Source: VXRD01 sp965242535 (GTDB lineage: Bacteria; Latescibacterota; UBA2968). Taken from it: a DNA stretch of 64,000 bases. The position numbers were made by a program, and so were the translations under genes. This document shows, piece by piece, positions 35,299 to 43,027 of this stretch; within the stretch, counting starts at the first letter, position 1; each line of letters begins with the position of its first letter. Under the pieces are notes generated by a model that saw nothing but the letters and a program-made list of their open reading frames with translations, was not told where the DNA came from and did no database searches. The stretch spans positions 2,728,001 to 2,792,000 of the forward strand of contig OZ251458.1 of the NCBI GenBank assembly GCA_965242535.1, written 5' to 3'.

Positions 35299-35525
35299 CG
35301 TGGCCTCCTGTGGTGAGGGGTCTCTAAGGTGTGTGCGCTCGGCTCGAGTCCCGACCTTTCACACCGCGCCTACCGACCTTGTCTATGCAGCCTCAATGGA
35401 CTTAGATACTCTTCGGTATGGACTCGGTGGTCGGGGGGCCTATCTCCCTACAAGGTCTGTGCCTTCAGAGGCGAGCGGCCTGCCCCGAGCTGAGCATGAT
35501 GATGTCTGGACTTGAGAGGATGATA
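35299..35525 (-). ncRNA. Candidate IS110 bridge-RNA region
   Basis: This non-coding part lies between the element's outer end and the transposase start. An 8-bp stem (GACCTTGT at 35375-35382 with ACAAGGTC at 35450-35457) encloses a ~67-nt internal part. Inside are a small hairpin (ATAC at 35406-35409 with GTAT at 35416-35419) and an alternative pairing of CCGACC (35373-35378) with GGTCGG (35428-35433). A long stem with large internal loops is what bridge RNAs look like. Position and structure support the call; guide loops were not matched to flanks. Confidence 0.5.
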
Positions 35526-35554
35526 CAACACCTAATTAAACCGCGCTCGAAAGA

Positions 35555-36019
35555 TACAAGAGGTGAGAAGCAATCGCAATCGTAGGGACAGGCCCCTGTG
35601 CCATTTGTACCAACTAATTCATTATCAGGACGCTTTGCCGTTCCACCGTCCTTCAGAGAAGCCATCGCTAAACATGCGATCCCAAAAATCCATCAATGAA
35701 AGCCATCAGGCACAGCGCGCAAGTCCATTTCGCAACCCATATTCATCTTGCAACCCCCTTTGCAGGCTGTCTCATGTCGTTCTGCTACAAAAGCGCTTTG
35801 CGCTGTGCTAGCCCCTCGGCGCATGAGAGCGGCATTTTTTGCTTACTTTTTGTTGCTGTTGACAAAAAGTAAGTCGCCGAAGGCATCGAAGGCAACCAAT
35901 GATGCTTTCGGACCAAACGCTTTAGACAAGCGAGCTCCATCGGTTTGGTATCATTTAATTTACAGAGTATTTAGTTGGTACAGATGGCCCCCGTGCCTGT
36001 CCGAAGATACAAGAGGTGA
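35555..36019. repeat. GGACAGGC palindrome split by a MITE
   Basis: The left half (GAAGCAATCGCAATCGTAGG then GACAGGCCCCTGTGCC, to about 35602) and the right half (GGCCCCCGTGCCTGTCCGAA then GATACAAGAGGTGAG, 35986-36019) flank the MITE at 35600-35988. The inner 12 bp (GGCCCCYGTGCC) is present on both sides, like a target duplication. Confidence 0.7.
35600..35988. mobile_element. MITE copy 1 (389 bp)
   Basis: The ends are 18-bp inverted repeats with one mismatch: GCCATTTGTACCAACTAA at 35600-35617 and TTAGTTGGTACAGATGGC at 35971-35988. The interior has no coding potential and is shared with the copies at 41845-42200 and 60002-61545. It includes a perfect 12-bp hairpin (35842-35853 / 35862-35873) with loop TGCTGTTG. 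Non-autonomous; no transposase with these ends is in the window. Confidence 0.8.
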
Positions 36020-36243
36020 GGGGAGCAGGGCTTCTTTGATAGATGAGAGCAAGGGTTGTTTTAATGGCTTTGAGCAATGGATAATGCGATTAAAAACCCG
36101 TCACGCCACCCCTCGCAAAACCGATCCGCGTTCCCCGAAGATACAAGGGCTATGGTGATGGCTCCCGCAACCCCCCTTTGAAGGCATAAACAGATGGGAC
36201 GCATTTTACGGACAATTTGAAAGCAATTTGGCACTACTTTTTT
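36020..36243. other. Intergenic region upstream of the SLC13 gene
   Basis: It contains the segment CCGAAGATACAAG again at about 36136-36148, a relic of the dispersed palindrome family, but no complete repeat and no recognisable gene. A promoter for the transporter must lie here; I see no convincing -35/-10 pair. Confidence 0.4.
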
Positions 36244-37611
36244 ATGACCTCCTCCCAAACCATCGGCCTCATCCTCGGCCCTGCCCTGTTCTTGCTCATC
36301 CTCATCGCGCCCGGTGACCTGATCCCCGCTGCGCGTTTGGCCCTCGCGCTGACCGCGCTGACCGTTGTCTTCTGGACCTTTGAACCCGTCCCCATTTCCT
36401 ACACCGCCATTTTCGTCCTCGCGCTCTTTCCACTTTTGGACATTCTGCCCTTTGAAATCGCTTTTCAGGGTTTTTCCGGCAAAGCCGTGTGGCTCGTCTT
36501 TGCCGGCATGGCGTTGAGCTTGGGCATCACGGAAACGCCGCTGGGGGCGCGACTGGCCCAGTGCGTCATCGGTCGCGTCAATGAGTACGGGCAACTCGTC
36601 TTTGGCTTGCACGTCCTCGGCGTGGCTATGGCGTTGCTGATTCCCTCTGGCGTGGTGCGCGTCCTCATTTTGATGCCGATGGTCGTTTCCCTGCTCAAAA
36701 CCATGGGCGAAGCCCCCGGATCGACGGTCAGTGCCGGCCTCGTTCTCTCCCTGACTTGCGCCACCTATTACAGCGGCACGGGCATTCTGACGGCTAGCGT
36801 GCCCAATTTGGTCATCCTCGGCGTTCTCGAATCGCGCGGCATGTCGATCTATTGGAGCGCGTGGGCGTATTATCTCTTTCCCGTCATCGGCCTGTTGCGC
36901 GTCGCCCTGATCTACGGCCTCATCCGCCTGCTGTTTCGCCCCGCGCGACAACCCGATCTCTCGCGTCGCCCGGCCGCGGATGTGCCCGCGCGGATCACCT
37001 GCGCGGAAAAAAAGGTGCTCGGCATTCTCATCGCCGGGATGGCCATGTGGACCACAGACGCGATGCACGGCATTCATCCGGTCTATATCGGCTTGGGCCT
37101 CGTGCTCCTCTGCTATCTGCCCGGCTGGGGGCCTCTGCCTTTTGACACCCTCAAAAAAGTCAATTTTCCCCTGCTCATTTTCATCGCCTCGATCTTTGCC
37201 ATAGGCCACGCACTCGAACAGTCGGGTTTCAACCGCGCGCTCGCGTCCGCGTTCATCCCCCATCTCCAAACCCTCGAAACCCCAGTTGCCCAACTCGCGC
37301 TGATGGCGTGTTTGGCTGTGCCATTCGATTTTTTGATGGACACCGCGGCGGTCGGCGGCGTGCTCGCCCCATTTTTGCTCGACCTCGGCCCGCAATTCAA
37401 CCTATCGCCCCTTCCCATCGCGCTCGGTCTGGCTATCGGCACGGGCGTGGTTTTCATCCCCTATCAGAGCGCGCCCTTTATCGTCGCCTACGGCTTTCGC
37501 TATGCCCGAATGGGACAATTCGTGCTCGTCATGTCCCTGATTTCCGCGCTCACGCTCGCGGTGCTGCTTCCCCTAACCCTGCTCTACTGGCGGGTGATTG
37601 GGTTTATTTGA
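36244..37611 (+). CDS. SLC13/DASS-family anion:sodium symporter
   Basis: An integral membrane protein of about 455 residues with some 11-12 hydrophobic segments and an internal two-fold repeat. SGKAVWLVFAGMALSLGITETPLG at about residues 80-103 and FPLLIFIASIFAIGHALEQSG in the second half are its equivalents of the family's repeated hairpins. DASS carriers import di- and tricarboxylates or sulfate with Na+. The canonical SNT motifs are not clearly conserved, so the substrate is uncertain. The start may be the ATG at 36244 or the one at 36217; neither has a good ribosome site, and 36244 suits the helix pattern better. About 100 bp later begin a PLP enzyme and an amidase that may process what it imports. 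Confidence 0.75.
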   Translation: MTSSQTIGLILGPALFLLILIAPGDLIPAARLALALTALTVVFWTFEPVPISYTAIFVLALFPLLDILPFEIAFQGFSGKAVWLVFAGMALSLGITETPLGARLAQCVIGRVNEYGQLVFGLHVLGVAMALLIPSGVVRVLILMPMVVSLLKTMGEAPGSTVSAGLVLSLTCATYYSGTGILTASVPNLVILGVLESRGMSIYWSAWAYYLFPVIGLLRVALIYGLIRLLFRPARQPDLSRRPAADVPARITCAEKKVLGILIAGMAMWTTDAMHGIHPVYIGLGLVLLCYLPGWGPLPFDTLKKVNFPLLIFIASIFAIGHALEQSGFNRALASAFIPHLQTLETPVAQLALMACLAVPFDFLMDTAAVGGVLAPFLLDLGPQFNLSPLPIALGLAIGTGVVFIPYQSAPFIVAYGFRYARMGQFVLVMSLISALTLAVLLPLTLLYWRVIGFI

Positions 37612-37709
37612 GGCAGAGATAATTTTCGTTCAAGGGTTGCCGAAATAAAAAATGTGCTTATATTTTTTGAGAACGAACACAGCGCGTCGACAATTTTCCG
37701 GAGGAAATC

Positions 37710-38843
37710 ATGAACGTGGACAAAGGGCGGCAGATCTACGAAGACCTGGGCGTCGTCCCCGTGATCAACGCCGCGGGTTATCAAACGCTCATCGGCGGGT
37801 CGCGGATCGGGCCAGAAGTGCAGGCCGCCATGGCGGCGGCGAACCGCTACTTTGCGGACATGGAAGACCTGCTCAAAAAGACCGGGGCGATCATCGCGGA
37901 CACCCTCGGCACAGAAGCCGCGCTGGTCACGCCCGGATGCGCGGCGGCATTGGCCCTTGCCTCGGCCGCGTGCATGTCCGGCAGCGATCCGCAAAAAATG
38001 GAACAACTGCCCGATGCCACGGGCATGAAGCACCGCATTTTGATTCAGAAAAAACAGCGGTACCACTACGACCGCGTGCTGACCATTTTCGGCGCCAAAC
38101 TCGTCGAAGTCGGCGATGAAAACGGCACGACCGCGGCCCAACTCGAAGCCGCCATTTCGGACGAGACCGCGGCCATCCACTATTTCGCGCCCGGGAATCA
38201 AAAAGGCGTTTTGTCCGCCCAAGACGCGATCCACATCGCGCATGCCAACGGCGTCCCGGTGATTGTCGATGCGGCGAGTCAAGTCTATCCGCTCGAGGTC
38301 ATGCGCCGATATCCAGACATGGGCGCGGACCTGATCGGGTACGGCGCGAAATACATCGGCGCGTGTCATTCCACGGGCATTTTGTGCGGGCGCGCGGACC
38401 TGATCGATGCGGCGTTTTTGCACTCGTTCATCGGCTACGAGACCTGTCCCTACGAAACCATTGGACGTCCTCTGAAGGTGGATCGCCAAGAAGTGATCGC
38501 GGTTGTCGTCGCCCTGCGCGAATGGTTCAGCGCGGATCACCAAGCGCGGTTGGCGTCGTACAAACGCGAAGCGGAATCCCTCCTCGCGGACTTGTCGGAC
38601 ATTCCCCACATTGCGGTCGCATTTGCCCCGGACGAGCGAAGCCTGAGCGACGGCGTGCAAATCACAGTGGATGAGGCCGCGCTGGGCAAAACCGCAGCGC
38701 AAATCATCGAAGAACTCAAGCGGGGGAATCCGTCCGTGTGGGTGCGCGGTAGCGGGAATGCGTTTCGCGTCGCGGTGACCAATTTCGTCGGAGACGACCG
38801 CGAAATCGCCACATCCCGCCTGCGCGAGGTGTTGGCGAACTGA
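37710..38843 (+). CDS. SelA-like PLP-dependent enzyme (aminotransferase class V-fold)
   Basis: A 377-residue fold-type I PLP enzyme of the SelA/DgaE-like group. It starts with the family pattern VVPVINAAGYQTLIGGSRI. It then has TPGCAAALALASAACMSG (phosphate-binding region), VPVIVDAAS (Asp that pairs with the PLP pyridine N) and the Schiff-base Lys in IGYGAKYIGACHSTG at about residue 216. Proteins of this type, distinct from true selenocysteine synthase, act as lyases or aldolases on amino acids and amino sugars in catabolic operons. A GGAGGAAATC ribosome site precedes the ATG. Gap to the amidase gene is 30 bp, so the two are co-transcribed. Substrate unknown. Confidence 0.8.
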   Translation: MNVDKGRQIYEDLGVVPVINAAGYQTLIGGSRIGPEVQAAMAAANRYFADMEDLLKKTGAIIADTLGTEAALVTPGCAAALALASAACMSGSDPQKMEQLPDATGMKHRILIQKKQRYHYDRVLTIFGAKLVEVGDENGTTAAQLEAAISDETAAIHYFAPGNQKGVLSAQDAIHIAHANGVPVIVDAASQVYPLEVMRRYPDMGADLIGYGAKYIGACHSTGILCGRADLIDAAFLHSFIGYETCPYETIGRPLKVDRQEVIAVVVALREWFSADHQARLASYKREAESLLADLSDIPHIAVAFAPDERSLSDGVQITVDEAALGKTAAQIIEELKRGNPSVWVRGSGNAFRVAVTNFVGDDREIATSRLREVLAN

Positions 38844-38873
38844 TCTAACAATCTCGGGAAGGGTCAGCAAAAA

Positions 38874-40256
38874 ATGGATTTGCACTTTGCAACGATATCC
38901 GAACTGGGCGCGTGGTATCGGTCCGGACAGGTGTCGCCGGTCGAGGTGGTCGACGCGTTGCTCAATCGCATTGACGAGTGCCGCGAGACCAAAGCGTTTA
39001 TCACGCCGACAGCAGAACGCGCCCGTGCCGAGGCCCAAGCCGCGGAGACCCTGTTGCGCGCAGGGGTGGATTTGGGCCCTTTGCACGGCATCCCCATCGC
39101 GCTGAAAGACCTGTTTTACACCGCGGGCATTCGCACGACATCCGGCGTGAAAACGTGGGAGAACTTTGTGCCCGAGACCTCGGCAACCGCGGCGATCCGA
39201 CTCTCGCGGGCAGGCGCCCTTCTGGTCGGCAAAACCAACATGGTGGAACTCGCGTTTGGTCCTTATGGCTTGAATACCCACTACGGAACGCCGCCCAATC
39301 CGTGGATGGAAGACCGCGTACCGGGCGGGTCGAGCAGCGGATCCGGCGTGGCCGTGGCGATGGGCATGGCGCCTGCCGCACTCGGCACGGATACGGGCGG
39401 ATCGATTCGCATTCCGGCGTCGTTTTGCGGTCTCGTGGGGCTCAAGCCCACATTGGAACGGGTCAGCCGTGCGGGGGCGACGCCGCTTTCGCGGACGCTG
39501 GACAGCATCGGGCCCTTGACGCGGTGTACAGAGGATGCCGCGCTGGTGTTCGAAGCCATCGCAGGGCCCGATCCCGCGGATCCGGTGACCTTAAATCAAC
39601 CGCCTGTGGATGTGATGCGCGAGTTAAAGCGCGGGGTGGAGGAGTTGCGAATCGGTTTTGTGCGCGACCCGTTTTGCGACGGGGCAGATGCCGAGGTCAT
39701 CTCGGCCGTGGAAAGCGCGGCGGGCGTTTTGCGCGACTTGGGGGGCGATGTGATCAACTTGCCATTTCCCGAAGCGCGGGCCGCATTGGACGAAGAACGC
39801 GAAGGCCGCGGCAGCGCCATGATCATGTCTGTGGAGGGCTATGCGTGCCACCGAGCGTTGATCGAAGGGCACGGCGAGACGATGGATCCCCGCATTCGGG
39901 CGCGCCTCGAATTGGGCGCGTCGTTTTCCGCGCCCGATTATGCGATGGCATTGCAACGCCGCGAGCCGTTGCGAATCGCCGCCCGCGAAACCCTGCGCGA
40001 TGTGGATGCGGCGATTTGCCCGACGATGCCAACGGTTGCCCCGCGCATCGCAGATGTCGATGTCGCCCCCGCGCGCCTGACCACCCGACTCGTAAATTTT
40101 TTGGGCCTGTGCGCGATCTCGGTGCCCTGCGGCTGGTCCGATGAACCGTTGCCTATGGGCTTGCAAATCATCGGCAAGCCTTACGACGAGGCTCGCATTT
40201 TGCGCGTGGCACATGCATACGAGCAGGCGGTCGGCACGCCCCACCACCCAAATTAG
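38874..40256 (+). CDS. Amidase-signature family hydrolase
   Basis: A 460-residue enzyme of the amidase-signature family, which hydrolyses carboxamides. The Ser-cisSer-Lys triad is visible: Lys78 in GIPIALKDLF, the cis-Ser in GGSSSGSG (about Ser153) and the nucleophile in LGTDTGGSIRIPA (Ser177). The glycine-serine-rich core and the C-terminal GLCAISVPCG and PMGLQIIGKPYDE complete the family pattern. It differs from GatA in context, since gatB/gatC are absent, so a catabolic amidase or allophanate/indole-acetamide-type hydrolase is more likely. GGGAAGGGTC precedes the ATG. It follows the PLP enzyme as one unit with the upstream transporter. Cytoplasmic. Confidence 0.9.
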   Translation: MDLHFATISELGAWYRSGQVSPVEVVDALLNRIDECRETKAFITPTAERARAEAQAAETLLRAGVDLGPLHGIPIALKDLFYTAGIRTTSGVKTWENFVPETSATAAIRLSRAGALLVGKTNMVELAFGPYGLNTHYGTPPNPWMEDRVPGGSSSGSGVAVAMGMAPAALGTDTGGSIRIPASFCGLVGLKPTLERVSRAGATPLSRTLDSIGPLTRCTEDAALVFEAIAGPDPADPVTLNQPPVDVMRELKRGVEELRIGFVRDPFCDGADAEVISAVESAAGVLRDLGGDVINLPFPEARAALDEEREGRGSAMIMSVEGYACHRALIEGHGETMDPRIRARLELGASFSAPDYAMALQRREPLRIAARETLRDVDAAICPTMPTVAPRIADVDVAPARLTTRLVNFLGLCAISVPCGWSDEPLPMGLQIIGKPYDEARILRVAHAYEQAVGTPHHPN

Positions 40257-40414
40257 GGACAGGCCCTGTGCCCATCCTCGTATCTCGCGGCAGGGCTGAT
40301 CGCCGATTTGCAACGGTCAGCTCCCACCCATCCACCAAAACATAGGCCCCGGCGATTTTTGTTCGGAGATCGGCAATCGCTTGTCCGAGCGTTCGCGTTG
40401 CTCCTGCGGTCACT
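40257..40414. other. Intergenic stretch with a truncated palindrome
   Basis: A shortened palindrome (GGGACAGGCCCTGTGCCC) lies at 40256-40273. On the minus strand a frame reading AIADLRTKIAGAYVLVDGWE runs through 40300-40400, which looks like the end of some gene but has no start and no recognised family. It may be debris. Confidence 0.4.
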
Positions 40415-41653
40415 TCATTCGACCAGGGCTTCGGATATCGCGTCGTGAAATTCTGGGCGGAGGTATTTGATTTGCGCGTTCTCGCGCGTGGGGTGAACGC
40501 GGTTGGTGAGCAGGACGACGCCGAGGTCGCGGATGGGATCTGCCCAAACGGATGTGCCGGTGAATCCGAGCGAGCCGAAGGATTGTGCGGTAAAATGGCG
40601 TCCACTCGAACTGATACCGGGCGAGACCGTGTCCCAGCCGAGTGCCCATGTGCTTTTGGGCGCGATATTGGCCCGAGTCGTAAATTGGCGGATGCCCCGA
40701 TCCGGAAAACTGCCCGCGCCGAGCCACGCACGCAGGAATTTCGCCAGATCCTCCGCTGTGGAAAACAGACCCGCGTGAGACGCGATCCCCCCCATTGCCG
40801 CGGCGTTTTCATCGTGGACTTCGCCGTGTACCAAGGTATCGCGCAAATTCGTGCGGCTCTCAGTGGGGGGAATGCGATGCCGAATCCCGCGAGGCGGACA
40901 ATACGCCGTATCGCACATATCGAGCGGCTCAAAAACGCGCTGTTTGGCGAGCACATCCAAACGCCCCTCGCCGATGGTCTCCAACACCTTGCCCAAAACG
41001 AGAAAACCCATATCGCTATACGCGGTCGCGGTTCCCGGCTCATAAACCAAAGGCAGGCGACATGCCGCATCGAACATCGCCTCCCGCTGTTGGGCGGACC
41101 ACAGCACCCTCTCTCCTCTCGCCTCTCGCCTCTCGCCTCTCGCCTCTCTCTCCCGTCTCGCCTCTCCCGTCTCGCCTCTCCCGTCTCGCCTCTCCCGTCT
41201 TCCCTCTCCCGTCTTTCCTCTCCCGTCTCCCGTCTCCCGTCTCCCGTCTCCCGTCTCCCACCTATAAAGATGCACATGCGCGGGCAAGCCACTGCAATGC
41301 GCGAGCAGATGTCGAACGGCAACGCGATCCTTATTCTTTCCCACAAAATTGGGCAGATAGGATGGCACGGGCGCGTCGAGATCGAGGCGACCTTCATCCG
41401 CGAACAGCATACAAAGCGTTGTCGTGGCGACGACCTTGGTGACAGAAGCCAAGTCATACGGGGTATGGACTTGCACGGGCAAGGCATCCGCCCGATACGT
41501 ATGACGCCCCACGGCCCAACGCGCGACCACGCCCTTGCGGCGCAACACGAGTCCCACGGCGCCGGGCGTGGTCCGCATCGACACATGGCGTTTTAATACC
41601 CGCTCGGCGCAGTTGAGCTTCCGCGCGTCAAAACCAAAATTTTCAGGGATCAC
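40415..41653 (-). CDS. Beta-lactamase-fold serine hydrolase with an in-frame minisatellite
   Basis: A 412-residue penicillin-binding-protein/beta-lactamase-fold hydrolase (class C-like, COG1680 type). Ser70 and Lys73 form the SxxK motif (LASVTKVV). YSD lies in TAYSDMGFLVLG, and the C-terminal part has IASHAGLFSTAEDLAKFL and an LGVVLLTNR strand near the end. About 50 residues in the middle (roughly 137-187) consist only of G, R, E, D, T, A and K. They are coded by a CCCGTCTCGCCTCTC-type minisatellite that interrupts the domain between HLYRW and VLWSAQQREAMF without breaking the frame. The GTG at 41653 is chosen because AGGAGG is 8 nt ahead. No signal peptide is obvious. Convergent with the amidase gene. 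Confidence 0.75.
   Translation of the reverse strand: MIPENFGFDARKLNCAERVLKRHVSMRTTPGAVGLVLRRKGVVARWAVGRHTYRADALPVQVHTPYDLASVTKVVATTTLCMLFADEGRLDLDAPVPSYLPNFVGKNKDRVAVRHLLAHCSGLPAHVHLYRWETGDGRRETGDGRGKTGEGRRERRDGRGETGEARREREARGERREARGERVLWSAQQREAMFDAACRLPLVYEPGTATAYSDMGFLVLGKVLETIGEGRLDVLAKQRVFEPLDMCDTAYCPPRGIRHRIPPTESRTNLRDTLVHGEVHDENAAAMGGIASHAGLFSTAEDLAKFLRAWLGAGSFPDRGIRQFTTRANIAPKSTWALGWDTVSPGISSSGRHFTAQSFGSLGFTGTSVWADPIRDLGVVLLTNRVHPTRENAQIKYLRPEFHDAISEALVE
41103..41263. repeat. CTCTCCCGTCT-type minisatellite inside a coding region
   Basis: Variable 7-14-bp units (CCTCTCCCGTCTCG, CCTCTCG, CCGTCTC) are repeated for about 160 bp. Similar tracts are intergenic at 400-420, 30410-30460, 30640-30680 and 63930-63958. 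Here the tract is inside the serine hydrolase gene and its length keeps the frame. Confidence 0.8.
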
Positions 41654-41844
41654 TGAATAGCCCTCCTCTATCACCTGCGTATTTGACCTCTCCCTAGCCC
41701 GCCCATCCCCAATCCTTCGCGCCGCGAACGGCTGTCGCGGTTGCACGCCGTCCAGTGCCCTTGCGTGGATCGCCCATCGCCTCTCCCCACTTGCCCATCG
41801 CGTTTCCGCGCCATATATTCAGCATCGGGCAAAAGGACACGAGG
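41654..41844. other. Leader region of the serine hydrolase gene
   Basis: No gene recognised. It presumably holds the minus-strand promoter of the serine hydrolase. The right end (about 41830-41844, GGACACGAGGG) is a decayed half of the GGACAGGC palindrome next to the MITE. Confidence 0.4.
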
Positions 41845-42200
41845 GCCATTTGTACCAACTAATTCATCATCGGGATCGCTTTGCCGTTCCACCGTCCTTC
41901 AGAAAAGCCATCGCTAGACGTGCCATCCCAAAAGCCCATCAACGAAAGCCATCAGGCACAGCGCGCAAGTCCGTCTCGCAACCCACAGCCATTTTGCAAC
42001 CCACTTGGCAGGCCAACGCATGTCGTGCGATTACAAAAGCGATTTGCGCTGTGCCTAGCCCCTCGGCGCATGAGAGCGGCATTTTTTGCCTACTTTTTTT
42101 TGCTGTTGAAAAAAAGTAGGTCGCCGAAGGCATCAAAGGCAACCCACGATGCTTTAGGACCAAACGCTTTAGAACGGAGTAATTAGTTGGTACAGATGGC
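41845..42200. mobile_element. MITE copy 2 (356 bp)
   Basis: It has the same 18-bp terminal inverted repeats as copy 1 (41845-41862 and 42183-42200) and a shared interior. The internal hairpin at 42089-42100 / 42109-42120 is again perfect, though two base pairs differ from copy 1 with both partners changed. It is followed directly by the second half of a GGACAGGC palindrome (42199-42220). Confidence 0.8.
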
Positions 42201-42264
42201 ACGGGGGCCTGTCCCAACGGTTGATGGACGCCTGCCTGCCCGCCAAAATAAGGAAAAATCACCC

Positions 42265-42915
42265 ATGACACACCGCAAACACGGAATCGCTCTCGCATTC
42301 GCCTTTCTGTTTGTCGCTATCGGCATCCCCGCTGCGGGGCAGGCGCAAGTGAAAGTCGAGCGGGTTGAAGGCATGGTGCGACATGTGGCGCGGGCAGTCT
42401 TGACAGAGGGGGACTCACTCACCGCCGAGGAAGTGGCGCTGGTCAAACGCCTAACCGTGCAACTGGCCGGAGACGTGGCCTTTTTGGAAGCGCAAAAACA
42501 GCGTGCCGAAGAATTGCGGCAAGAACGCAATGAGACGCTTGGCAACATCGCCCGCAACATCGCCATCGGAATCGCCATCCTCGTCGCCCTCATCGCAACG
42601 CGCTCCGCGATTCGCGCCTTGGGCAGGGGCGGAAAATCAGCAGACGCGCCCTTGGGCGTGCTCATCGCCACGCGCACAGAAGCGCAGGCACGCCAACTCG
42701 GACAACTCCTCATCGCAGAACATCTGGCAACGGTAGGAACAGTCGCGCCGAGCACGCGGTCGATCTACCGCAGGGGGGATGACGTGCGCGAAGCATCAGA
42801 GGCAATGGTCATGTTGAAAACGACCCAGGCCCAACTCGGGGATTTAATCGCCCGCGCAGACGAATGGGCAGGGGGCCAGACGACGGAACTCGTCGCAATC
42901 AGAATAGGAGCATAG
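42265..42915 (+). CDS. Membrane-anchored protein with C-terminal CutA1-like domain (paralog 1)
   Basis: 216 residues: a signal peptide (about 1-30, ending GQAQ), a helical exported segment with a coiled-coil look (AEEVALVKRLTVQLAGDVAF to RQERNE), one membrane helix (about 94-112), and a C-terminal domain from about residue 128. The last matches CutA1: VLIATRTEAQARQLGQLLIA, then STRSIYRRGDDVREASEAMV, then MLKT and TELVAIRI. CutA1 is normally a free cytoplasmic trimer of ~105 residues, so a membrane-tethered form is unusual. AAGGAAAAATC precedes the ATG. A paralog with the same layout follows 112 bp later. Role unknown; metal tolerance is only the historical label of CutA1. Confidence 0.65.
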   Translation: MTHRKHGIALAFAFLFVAIGIPAAGQAQVKVERVEGMVRHVARAVLTEGDSLTAEEVALVKRLTVQLAGDVAFLEAQKQRAEELRQERNETLGNIARNIAIGIAILVALIATRSAIRALGRGGKSADAPLGVLIATRTEAQARQLGQLLIAEHLATVGTVAPSTRSIYRRGDDVREASEAMVMLKTTQAQLGDLIARADEWAGGQTTELVAIRIGA

Positions 42916-43027
42916 TTGTCCATTGTCAGCCCTCACCCATCCCGCCAACCGCTCCGCCATTCGGCGAAAGCAGGCAGGGACTTTTGGTTTTGCCCGTGCC
43001 CACCCGTCGATCGGAGTGACCGATAAC

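Larger units (their letters stand above)
34274..35530 (-). mobile_element. IS110-family insertion sequence
   Basis: The element holds a complete DEDD transposase on the minus strand, a ~220-nt non-coding segment upstream of it (the usual place of the bridge RNA in the IS110 group) and a short 3' end. IS110 elements lack terminal inverted repeats, so the ends are estimated. The left end (34274) is set by similarity to the solo 3' remnant at 32158; the right end is placed near 35530, where sequence of the dispersed palindrome family begins. The transposase is intact, so the element may be active. Confidence 0.75.

Noticed and set aside
36061..37395. Minus-strand open frame of 444 codons
   Set aside because: Antisense to the SLC13 transporter; hydrophilic Arg/Glu/Asp-rich composition is typical of the complement of a membrane-protein gene.
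37584..39281. Minus-strand open frame of 565 codons
   Set aside because: Antisense to the PLP enzyme and amidase, whose motifs and ribosome sites are clear.
40168..41586. Minus-strand open frame of 472 codons overlapping the serine hydrolase in another frame
   Set aside because: It has no motif and exists because the minisatellite and GC-rich sequence lack stops; the frame with SxxK is the real gene.
42183..42220. Sigma-54 promoter at TGGCACGGGGG next to MITE copy 2
   Set aside because: The -12 TTGC element is missing at the right spacing; the TGGCAC is formed by the junction of the MITE end and the palindrome.
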